Source: Thermoplasmata archaeon
GTDB taxonomy: Archaea; Thermoplasmatota; Thermoplasmata; UBA10834
Length of the DNA: 39,750 nt
Assembly: GCA_025457845.1 (NCBI GenBank)
Contig: JALOTO010000001.1
Coordinates: forward strand, 1-39,750
Reading direction: 5' to 3'
A model generated the notes under the pieces. That model ran no database searches and was not told the DNA's origin. It saw only the letters and a program-made list of their open reading frames with translations. The translations under genes and the position numbers were made by a program. This document shows, in pieces, positions 25,419 through 32,446 of this stretch; position 1 is the stretch's first letter, and each line of letters starts with the position of its first letter.

Positions 25419-26732
25419 TCAGCCCCACGATTCGTCTATCCTGCGCTGGTACAGGGCATCCTTCAGTATGGCGCTGTTCTTGACCCACCTGGAGACCGGG
25501 ATGTCCATCACCGTGGACACATGTGCCAGCGCCTCCCTCAGCGACCTGTACCTCCTCGGCTCGGTCCTCAGGGCGGCCCTGACGTTCTCCCTCACGTTCC
25601 AGACGCCCACCGGGAGGATGTAACCCGGGTGCGACTCGCGGAGGATGGAGACCCCTGCCTGCCTGCGCTCCCTTTGGAGGAGCTCGTTCACGGCCAGGCG
25701 GGCGGCGTAGTAACAGCCCCCGATGCTCGCGTACTCCTTCCTCCCGTCGAAGAACTCGTGGTCGCCCATGATGGCGATCCTGTCCCCGTACGGATTCCAT
25801 GCTGTCTTGGGGTACCACGCCTCGATGAGCTCGTACCTCCACGAGGAAGGCATCATCAGGATGGCCCACCGGTTGTCGAGGCTGGTGGTCTCGTAGACCC
25901 TGTACTCGTTGATGAGAGGATAGGTCTTGGTGGTCTCGAGCATGTGCAGGCCGAGCTGCGAGTCGACCGCCGTGATACTCCATCTGGTCGGGACGAACCG
26001 TCGTCTCTTCCGGACGCCGAACGCCCCGACGCTGAAGGCCCGCTGGATGTTCGAGAGCATGGTCCCGTCGCCGTAGAGGGAGACTATAGCCTCCTTGGCC
26101 AGGAGGTCCGTGTCGTAGAACGCCTTCTCCATCCTCGTGTCGAGCCTGAAGTTGGAGACGTCGAACCTCTCGATCGGGGCCGAGGGCCCGAACGGCTGGA
26201 CCTCGTCGCTGAGGGTCAGCCTCCCCTGCGGCTTCTTCGTGAAGAGGGCGGCGACCTCCGGCGGCTTGCTCGCCATGGCCAGCTCCCTCGTCCTGGTGAC
26301 CACCCGGCTCGGGTTCTCGACATCGCCCACGTCGACGTAGTGCATCCCCCTCACGAGGTTGGACCTGAAATCCACTATGTCCTCTATCTCCAGCCCGACC
26401 CATCTCTCCGGGGTGTCCATCAGGGATGTGTCCCCGTGGTAGGGAGGGATCATCGGACCCACCGCCACCTTCGGGTACCCGAACCTGCCGACGAACACGC
26501 TGGGCGGAGAGGCCCCGTCCAGGTCGAGCCGGTCTATCCTCTTCATCGCCTTGTTGGCCGAGTAGAACCTGGTGACCACACTGCAGCGGTCCTTGCCGCA
26601 GAGCATCTTGGTCCCCTTGCAGTAGACACACCTCGAGGACTTCCCCTGGACGTTGTCGAGGGAGAGTATCTCCTCGAACATGGCGGAGTTGTCCGGCATG
26701 GTCCGTGAGCGCTCTAGGTTCGAGAGGTCCAT
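25419..26732 (-). CDS. nreA: DNA repair protein NreA
   Basis: A 437-residue member of the archaeal NreA family (COG1602), implicated in DNA damage repair with the UvrABC system in haloarchaea. The N-terminal zinc motif is C35, C38, C45, C50 (CVYCKGTKMLCGKDRC), followed by FVGRFGYPKVAVGPM, and MGDHEFFDGRKEY later. The PCNA-binding box found at the C-terminus of some NreA proteins is not visible here: the protein ends LKDALYQRRIDESWG. The ATG at 26732 fits a TATA element at 26757-26766 and a very short leader; upstream in-frame codons are beyond the promoter. It is co-transcribed with the radical-SAM gene. Confidence 0.92.
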   Translation of the reverse strand: MDLSNLERSRTMPDNSAMFEEILSLDNVQGKSSRCVYCKGTKMLCGKDRCSVVTRFYSANKAMKRIDRLDLDGASPPSVFVGRFGYPKVAVGPMIPPYHGDTSLMDTPERWVGLEIEDIVDFRSNLVRGMHYVDVGDVENPSRVVTRTRELAMASKPPEVAALFTKKPQGRLTLSDEVQPFGPSAPIERFDVSNFRLDTRMEKAFYDTDLLAKEAIVSLYGDGTMLSNIQRAFSVGAFGVRKRRRFVPTRWSITAVDSQLGLHMLETTKTYPLINEYRVYETTSLDNRWAILMMPSSWRYELIEAWYPKTAWNPYGDRIAIMGDHEFFDGRKEYASIGGCYYAARLAVNELLQRERRQAGVSILRESHPGYILPVGVWNVRENVRAALRTEPRRYRSLREALAHVSTVMDIPVSRWVKNSAILKDALYQRRIDESWG

Positions 26733-26756
26733 CCCGTGTTCACAATCATGTGGACG

Positions 26757-26766
26757 GTAGATAAGA
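26757..26766 (-). promoter_or_regulatory. TATA-like promoter of nreA and the radical-SAM gene
   Basis: Minus-strand GTCTTATCTACC lies about 28 bp upstream of the nreA ATG, giving a near-leaderless message for the pair. Confidence 0.4.
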
Positions 26767-26913
26767 CCCTCGACGGGAGCGACGAAAGTACGACCCTGGC
26801 CGACGGGAACGCCTGAGGCCCGCCCCATGCGGGACTCAAAGTAGAAATACGCTGTAATCGTTCATGACAGGGGGGGCAGCTACCAGCACCCTGAAAGGAG
26901 GACCTGGGACCTC

Positions 26914-27558
26914 ATGATGGAAGCAGTGATAGCCCTCAGCATACCGCAGCACTGGATGAGCGACATCACCTCGAAGTACCCCGAAGTGAGCGTGAGAGTC
27001 ATAGAGAGGGTGCCGTTCGCGGAGCACGGGATAAAGGACCTTGTCGAGATCACGGCGCCCCTGGACGACATGGACGACGTCCTGAAGGAGATCAGGTCCA
27101 ACCCGCTCGTCTCGAAGGTCGACACGACGATCACGGAGAAGGGCAAGGTGATCGGGGCCATCACCACCATCAGATGCGAGATATGCAGGATAGTCACCGA
27201 CGCGGACGTCTTCCTCCTCTCCGCCCAGTCCAAGGGGTCGGGGAAGATCGAGTGGACCCTGATACTGAGCGAGAAGAAGGTCCTCAAGGACATCTTCGAC
27301 CATCTCAAGAGCAAGAGCGTCGACGCGGAGCTGGTGAAGCTCACCAAGATAGACGACAAGGAGACTCTGACCGAAAGGCAGGACAAGATCACCCAGGTGG
27401 CCTTCGAGAGAGGCTACTTCGACTATCCTAAGAGGATAAGCCTGAGGGAGCTGGCGAGGATGTTCGACGTCTCCCCGTCGACCCTCTCGGAGATACTGAG
27501 GAAGGGCCAGAGGAAGATAGTGCTGGACTACTTCAAGAAGCAGAGACACGCGATATGA
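26914..27558 (+). CDS. HTH_10 (bacterio-opsin activator type) transcription regulator
   Basis: A 214-residue regulator. The C-terminal HTH_10 domain (about residues 152-210: LTERQDKITQVAFERGYFDY, ISLRELARMFDVSPSTLSEI) is a clear match to the bacterio-opsin activator HTH family. The N-terminal ~145 residues form a separate putative sensor domain with a C88-x2-C91 pair (IRCEICRIV), which could bind metal or react to redox. An AAAGGAGG site lies upstream of the first of two adjacent ATGs. It is divergent from nreA and precedes the DUF59 gene on the same strand; its targets are not evident from sequence. Confidence 0.85.
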   Translation: MMEAVIALSIPQHWMSDITSKYPEVSVRVIERVPFAEHGIKDLVEITAPLDDMDDVLKEIRSNPLVSKVDTTITEKGKVIGAITTIRCEICRIVTDADVFLLSAQSKGSGKIEWTLILSEKKVLKDIFDHLKSKSVDAELVKLTKIDDKETLTERQDKITQVAFERGYFDYPKRISLRELARMFDVSPSTLSEILRKGQRKIVLDYFKKQRHAI

Positions 27559-27650
27559 CGTGCACGGGCACCTGACTGGACTGTCAACAGATTAATGGTA
27601 CATGCGGACGGTGGACGCGCGGGGCGATTGAGCAAGGGAAGGGGACACTG

Positions 27651-27935
27651 ATGCCTACTGAGAAGGAAGTCATAGAGGTTCTGAAGCAGATCATAGACCC
27701 TCACACGGAGATCAGCGTGTACGACATGGGACTCATCACCGAGCTGGAGGTCACCAAGACCGGCGTGAAGGTCGTCTACAGGCCCACCTCGCCGTTCTGC
27801 CCGCTGGGACTGCATCTCGCCCAGAACATGAAGCGCAGGCTGAGCGACATGAAGGGGGTCAAGAAGGTGGACGTGAAGATAACGGGCCACCTACAGGAAG
27901 ACTCGATAAACAAGGCACTCGCCAAGGATGCCTGA
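27651..27935 (+). CDS. DUF59/MIP18 family protein (Fe-S assembly related)
   Basis: A 94-residue single-domain DUF59 protein (PF01883), a family linked to iron-sulfur cluster maturation (SufT, MIP18, PaaD). The conserved start EVLKQIIDPHTEISVYDMGLI and the cysteine motif SPFCPLG are present; the cysteine is the residue thought to be functional. An AAGGGGAC site precedes the ATG. It is probably independent of the regulator 90 bases upstream, since TTAATGG near 27590 could be its promoter. It converges with the phosphoglycerate mutase gene. Confidence 0.88.
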   Translation: MPTEKEVIEVLKQIIDPHTEISVYDMGLITELEVTKTGVKVVYRPTSPFCPLGLHLAQNMKRRLSDMKGVKKVDVKITGHLQEDSINKALAKDA

Positions 27936-27950
27936 TTGCTTCGATGCGGG

Positions 27951-29177
27951 CTAGGCCCCGTACTTCGGCGCCCGGTCCGCCATCCCCAGGAGGATGGGGA
28001 GCAGCTCCATGCCCCTTATGCGGCCCAGGGCGCCGCTCGCCGTCGAGACCTCGTCGAACTCCTTGACTCCGTCGACCCTCGACCCGCCCCCCGATATCGC
28101 CACGGGGACCGGGTCCGCGCTGTGGTCCCTGACGGAGACCGGCGTGGAGTGGTCCGCGGTCAGGACGGTGACGACCTCCTCGTGCAGGTCCTTGAGGATG
28201 ATTCCAAGCATCATGTCTATGTTCTCGACGACCTGGACCTTCGTCCTGAAGTCGCCGTCGTGGCCCGCCACGTCCCCCGCCTTGACGTTGACGAAGACGA
28301 AGTCGTGGCTGTCGACCAGCGAGAGGGCGGCGTCCGCCTTGGCCTTGTAGTCGGTGTCCAAGCCGCCCGTGGCGCCCTTGATGTCCGGGACTTCCATCCC
28401 GACGAGCCTGCATATCCCCTTGACCAGAGTGACACCTGCCACGCCGGCGCAGCCGATGCCGTACCTCTTTGACAGTGGCTCCAGCTCGCGTATGCTGCCT
28501 GCACCCCTGGGAAGCAGGATGTTGGCCGGGTTCTGGCCGGCCTTCGCGCGCTCGACGTTGACCTCGTCCTCCCTGAGCACCTCGTAGGACCGCCTCACGA
28601 ACTCGTTCAGGATGCGCGCGGTCTTCTCGGCCTCTGGGACGAGGGGCCTCGCCTCGAGGACGCGGCCCTCGGCGTGTGGGTCCGCATCCGACACCCTGTA
28701 GTCCAGGCCGGGACCCTTGAAGACCAGGGCCCCCCTGTGCTCCGACCCCTCCTTGAAGACGACGGTCACATCCTCGATCATCATGCCGGAGACGGCCTTC
28801 GCCAGCCTGTCGGTCCCGGACTTGATGCGGCCCGCCCGCCTGTCGGTCACCCTAAGGGAGGCGTCGACCGTCGCGAAGTTGCATCTGAAGGCCACGTCCC
28901 CCCGCTGGATGTCGATGCCCGCGCCCGCGGCCTCGATGGGGCCGCGGCCCGTGTAGACCTTGTACGGGTCGTAGCCGAACAGGGCGAGGTGGGCCGTGTC
29001 GCTCCCCGGGATCACGCCCGGAGCGATGACGTCCATCGTCCCGCTGATCCCGTGCCTCGCGAGGGCGTCCATGGCGGGTTTCCTGGCCGCCTGGAGAGGG
29101 GTCTTCATGTCGAACTGCTTCACCGGCCGGTCGGACAGGCCGTCGCAGACGATCATGAGCATCTTCTTAGGCTTCAT
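27951..29177 (-). CDS. apgM: 2,3-bisphosphoglycerate-independent phosphoglycerate mutase, archaeal
   Basis: A 408-residue archaeal-type enzyme of the alkaline phosphatase superfamily that interconverts 3- and 2-phosphoglycerate in glycolysis and gluconeogenesis. KMLMIVCDGLSDRPV supplies the first metal aspartate, PGSDTAHLALFGYDP the catalytic serine region, TGRGPIEAAGAG the substrate loop, and AGDVAGHDGD and TADHSTPV the later metal ligands. Length and motif order match the family. The ATG has a weak TATA-like element (29207-29216) about 35 bp upstream. It is divergent from no gene: the MFS gene behind it runs in the same direction with a 42-base gap. Confidence 0.95.
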   Translation of the reverse strand: MKPKKMLMIVCDGLSDRPVKQFDMKTPLQAARKPAMDALARHGISGTMDVIAPGVIPGSDTAHLALFGYDPYKVYTGRGPIEAAGAGIDIQRGDVAFRCNFATVDASLRVTDRRAGRIKSGTDRLAKAVSGMMIEDVTVVFKEGSEHRGALVFKGPGLDYRVSDADPHAEGRVLEARPLVPEAEKTARILNEFVRRSYEVLREDEVNVERAKAGQNPANILLPRGAGSIRELEPLSKRYGIGCAGVAGVTLVKGICRLVGMEVPDIKGATGGLDTDYKAKADAALSLVDSHDFVFVNVKAGDVAGHDGDFRTKVQVVENIDMMLGIILKDLHEEVVTVLTADHSTPVSVRDHSADPVPVAISGGGSRVDGVKEFDEVSTASGALGRIRGMELLPILLGMADRAPKYGA

Positions 29178-29219
29178 AATGGGACGGCAGCGGGATGGAA
29201 CCGGCCGTAGATAATCCTA

Positions 29220-30374
29220 TCACCTTGCAGGGCGCAGCGCTGGCACCAGGGCCAGGAGGAACGAGGCGATGCTCACCGCGGCGCATGCGAACATCAGCCA
29301 TCCGTAGCCCGACGCGATGTAGACGGGGGTGAACGCGAGGGTGGAGACGGCGTATCCCGTGAACCGTGAGCCGTTGTACACGGAGGAGGCGGTCCCCTTC
29401 AGCCCAGGGGCGGACCTCATCAGGACGGTCAGCATCGGCGAGGATATCAGGCTCAATCCGACGCTGCTCATGACGAGGACCGCCAGTATCACCGTGTAGG
29501 AATCGGCGAACGGGAGGGCCACAGTCGTCGGGACGACGATGAGATAGCCCGCGATGAGCGGAAGGGTCGGCCCGCGCCGGTCCACCATCCGGCCGGCATA
29601 CGGGGCCACGAGTATCCCGACCGCGCCCGAGACCGACAGCGCGACGCCCACCTCCGACGGGGTGAACGAGAACTCGCCCGAGGACATGTTGTCGGATGTG
29701 AAGGATATAACGCCGATGGAAGCCATGAACGCCAGGAACCCCGCCGCCGAGAGCAGCATGACGTTCCTGTTTGACGCTGCGGCGGAGAGCTGTCCGGCGA
29801 TCGACCGGATGGAGAGCGTGCCCTTGCGGCCGGTGTCCTTGCCGAAGACCACCCACACAGCGGCCATGACGCCCATGGAGACCAGGCCTATGGCGACGAA
29901 GGTCAGCCTCCAGCTCACCTCAGAGAGAAGCCCTCCCACGAGGGGGCCGGCGGAGACCCCGGCGGTTATCATGGCCATGTAGTTGCCCATGGCGACGCCT
30001 TCCCTCCCTTTCCCCGCGACATCGAACAGTATCGGTACAAGGACCGGGCTCACGAACGCGTAGCCTATCCCCTGGACCACCCTCGTCGCAAGGAAGAACG
30101 CGAAGCTCGGCGACACAGCCGATGCGAACGAAGAGACGGTGTAGACCGCCAGGCCTGCGAGAAGGGTCGCGCGCCGGTCGTAGGCGTCCGAGATCGTCCC
30201 GGACAGGAACTGCAGCGCGGCGAACGGGAACATGAAGGCCGGTATGCACAGGAGGACCTCCGCCGTGTCGATCCCCCACTCCGCCTTGAGGGGGGAGAGC
30301 ATCGCCAGGATCGCGTTGCCAGCCAGCGGGCCGGTGAACGCCGCCACGTACGCCACCAGCTCCCTGGACCTCAT
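29220..30374 (-). CDS. Major facilitator superfamily transporter
   Basis: A 384-residue protein with about twelve hydrophobic segments in two six-helix halves. The loop between helices 2 and 3 carries the MFS A-motif (GTISDAYDRRATLL), and AGRMVDRRGPTLPL repeats it in the second half. The family (DHA-type drug/proton antiporters) is suggested by the GP/LVGG region in helix 5 (SAGPLVGGLLSE). Substrate cannot be predicted. The ATG at 30374 (MRSRELVAYV) is preferred over the in-frame GTG at 30389 because GGTGGGG precedes it. It lies directly downstream of tRNA-Ser on the same strand. Confidence 0.9.
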   Translation of the reverse strand: MRSRELVAYVAAFTGPLAGNAILAMLSPLKAEWGIDTAEVLLCIPAFMFPFAALQFLSGTISDAYDRRATLLAGLAVYTVSSFASAVSPSFAFFLATRVVQGIGYAFVSPVLVPILFDVAGKGREGVAMGNYMAMITAGVSAGPLVGGLLSEVSWRLTFVAIGLVSMGVMAAVWVVFGKDTGRKGTLSIRSIAGQLSAAASNRNVMLLSAAGFLAFMASIGVISFTSDNMSSGEFSFTPSEVGVALSVSGAVGILVAPYAGRMVDRRGPTLPLIAGYLIVVPTTVALPFADSYTVILAVLVMSSVGLSLISSPMLTVLMRSAPGLKGTASSVYNGSRFTGYAVSTLAFTPVYIASGYGWLMFACAAVSIASFLLALVPALRPAR

Positions 30375-30406
30375 CGCTGCCGACCCCACCTGCTATGAAT
30401 CAAGAG

Positions 30407-30493
30407 CGCCGAGGGGGAGATTTGAACTCCCGTGGTGACAAGCACCAGTAGCTCTCGAGGCTACCGCCTTAAACCGAGCTTAGCTACCTCGGC
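30407..30493 (-). tRNA. tRNA-Ser (anticodon CGA)
   Basis: On the minus strand the acceptor stem GCCGAGG pairs with CCTCGGC, discriminator G. The anticodon stem GTAGC/GCTAC closes the loop CTCGAGA, giving anticodon CGA, which reads TCG serine codons. A long variable arm (TGGTGCTTGTCACCA) and a T-arm GGGAGTTCAAATCTCCC complete a class II fold. No CCA is encoded after the discriminator, in contrast to tRNA-Leu in this window. No intron is needed. Confidence 0.95.
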
Positions 30494-30604
30494 AGGTTTC
30501 TGGACGCGCTCCTTGCATTACGGCTCAGGTATATGGTGTTTTCAATGCCCCGGCCGAGCCACGGGCCTCAACGGTTAAATCGGAAGACCCACAATGACAG
30601 GCGG

Positions 30605-30820
30605 ATGACGCTCAGGGTGAAGGCGACCATCCTACCGACTAGGAAGGAGACGGTCTGCGTCGACCTTGAGGACGGGAGCACGGTCGAGCAGCTCATCAGG
30701 GCGCTCTCCTACCTGCCGGACGGGTGGATCGCGCTCAGGGACGGTGTCCCTGTTCCGTTGGACGAGGTGCTGCACGACGGGGAAGAGGTGAGGTTGTTCT
30801 CGGTCGTCTCCGGTGGCTGA
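30605..30820 (+). CDS. Ubiquitin-like small modifier (SAMP/MoaD/ThiS family)
   Basis: A 71-residue beta-grasp protein ending in VVSGG. The terminal di-glycine is the activated end in ThiS, MoaD and archaeal SAMP proteins, which serve in sulfur transfer (thiolated tRNA, molybdopterin, thiamine) or protein conjugation. EDGSTVEQLIRAL and HDGEEVRLFSVVSGG are the family core. The ATG at 30605 gives the expected short length and lies about 25 bp from GGTTAAATC, fitting a leaderless start; 24 further in-frame residues upstream look non-coding. No E1-like enzyme is adjacent, so its pathway is open. Confidence 0.85.
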   Translation: MTLRVKATILPTRKETVCVDLEDGSTVEQLIRALSYLPDGWIALRDGVPVPLDEVLHDGEEVRLFSVVSGG

Positions 30821-31118
30821 ATGTCGGCAGCCAGTATGGGCCGAGAATTTTATACGCATGACGGAAAACTATTTATCGGGGGGCGTGTTAGTAGTCTTGG
30901 AGAAACAGCTCCCCAATTCCACTTTGACATCATCACGCTGACCATGAATATCACTGGGGTCCGATGCACCCGCGCATGCGCGGGCGCGTGCCCCCGTAGC
31001 TAGGTGTTTGTCAAGCCCGGCGACCAGGCCTGCCGAAAGAGAAGTAGGCGAGAGCCAGAGGAAGGCCGTGAGGGTCTTGGGACTGTTTCCGAGAAGAGAA
31101 CACAGTAGGTGAACAGGA
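30821..31118 (+). other. dnaG upstream region: long structured leader or small RNA
   Basis: This 298-base stretch has no gene I can support. Two TATA-like elements (TTTTATACG near 30848 and AACTATTTATC near 30873) predict transcripts starting around 30874 and 30898, over 200 bases before dnaG. The transcribed part contains a perfect 16-bp palindrome CCCGCGCATGCGCGGG (30969-30984) flanked by GCAC/GTGC, a CCCCA/TGGGG pair and a TTGACA/TGTCAA pair. No TATA element is obvious closer to dnaG. It could be a long leader or a separate ncRNA. Confidence 0.45.
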
Positions 31119-32441
31119 ATGGAAATAGATCCCAGTACAACGAAGTATCTGATCCAGGCAAGGCTCTCCACCGACGGCATAGTCGAGAAGCCCGACATCG
31201 TCGGCGCGATATTCGGCCAGACCGAGGGACTGCTCGGCGACGAGCTGGACCTCAGGGACCTGCAGAAGAGCGGCAGGATAGGCAGGATAGAGGTCGAGGT
31301 CGCTTCCCAGAAGGGGAAGTCCGAGGGCGTCGTATACGTCCCGTCGAGCCTCGACCAGGTCGAGACCGCGATCCTCGCCTCCTCGCTCGAGACCATCGAC
31401 AGGGTAGGGCCGTGCAAGGCCAGGATATCCGTCGAGAAGATCGAGGACGTCAGGGTCGCCAAGAGGAACAAGATCGTCGAGAGGGCCAAGCAGCTCCTGA
31501 ACGAGCTCATGAAGGCCTCGAAGACGAGCGGCGGCGACCTCACCGACTCCGTGCGCCAGACCTTCCAGATGGAGGAGGTCGTGCACTACGGCAAGGAGAG
31601 GCTCCCGGCAGGGCCGAACATCGACGACAGCGACGCGATCATAGTGGTCGAGGGCCGTTCCGACGTCCTCAACCTCCTCAAGTACGGCATCAAGAACGTC
31701 ATAGCGGTCGAGGGCACCAACGTGCCCCAGTCGATCATCGAGCTGGCCAAGGAGAAGGTCGTCACGGCCTTCGTGGACGGCGACAGGGGCGGCGAGCTCA
31801 TCCTGAGGGAGCTGCTCCAGGTGGCTGAGATAGACTTCATCGCGCGCGCGCCCGCAGGCCAGGAAGTCGAGGAACTGACCCAGAAGCAGATGGTCAAGTG
31901 CCTGAGGAACAAGGTGCCCGGCGACCAGTTCGCAGAAATGCTCAACATCCAGCAACCCCAGGGCCGGAATGGCGCAAAAGAGGGCAGGCCGGACGACAGG
32001 CGCGAGAGGGACGACCGCAGGGGCAGGGACGACGAGCGCGAGAGGCACAGGGACCGCGAGCCGCGCGGCGAGCCCCGCGAGCAGAGGGAACAGAGGGAGC
32101 CGCGCCCGCAGCCAAGGGCGGAGGAGAGGCCCGGCAAGAGGCTCAACCCCGACCAGCTGAGGGCGAAGGAGGTCCTCGAGGAGCTCAACAACACCTCGAA
32201 GGCCAAGCTCATGAACGAGAACGGCAACGTGCTCAAGGAAGTCCACGTCAGCAAGCTCGCCGACACCCTCAAGGAGGGCGCGGAGGGCGTCACGACGGTC
32301 GTCCTGGACGGGATCATAACCCAGCGCATACTCGATCTTGCGGTGGAAAAGAATATCAAATCGGTCGTAGGTGTCAAGGTCGGGAACATAGCCAAGCTCC
32401 CGACCAACGTTGAGGTCCTCACAAAGGAGCACCTCAACTGA
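31119..32441 (+). CDS. dnaG: DnaG-type primase / exosome-associated TOPRIM protein
   Basis: A 440-residue archaeal DnaG. The TOPRIM domain has the catalytic glutamate in IIVVEGRSDVLNLL (about residue 177) and the DxD motif in AFVDGDRGG (about 223). A basic, Arg/Asp/Glu-rich low-complexity linker spans roughly residues 283-342, followed by a conserved C-terminal domain (LNPDQLRAKEVLEELNNTSK). In archaea DnaG is a core partner of the RNA exosome and also has primase activity in vitro. AGGTGA precedes the ATG. It is followed after 5 bases by the Lon-like ATPase, so the two are probably co-transcribed. The long antisense frame over the charged linker is a shadow. Confidence 0.95.
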   Translation: MEIDPSTTKYLIQARLSTDGIVEKPDIVGAIFGQTEGLLGDELDLRDLQKSGRIGRIEVEVASQKGKSEGVVYVPSSLDQVETAILASSLETIDRVGPCKARISVEKIEDVRVAKRNKIVERAKQLLNELMKASKTSGGDLTDSVRQTFQMEEVVHYGKERLPAGPNIDDSDAIIVVEGRSDVLNLLKYGIKNVIAVEGTNVPQSIIELAKEKVVTAFVDGDRGGELILRELLQVAEIDFIARAPAGQEVEELTQKQMVKCLRNKVPGDQFAEMLNIQQPQGRNGAKEGRPDDRRERDDRRGRDDERERHRDREPRGEPREQREQREPRPQPRAEERPGKRLNPDQLRAKEVLEELNNTSKAKLMNENGNVLKEVHVSKLADTLKEGAEGVTTVVLDGIITQRILDLAVEKNIKSVVGVKVGNIAKLPTNVEVLTKEHLN

Positions 32442-32446
32442 ACACC

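Noticed and set aside
30898..31118. SRP RNA or RNase P RNA before dnaG
   Set aside because: I could not find the conserved SRP helix 8 tetraloop region or the RNase P GGAAGUCC-like core, so only a generic structured region is claimed.
31011..32432. A 473-codon open frame antisense to dnaG
   Set aside because: It mirrors DnaG codon for codon, including the charged linker, and has no motif of its own.
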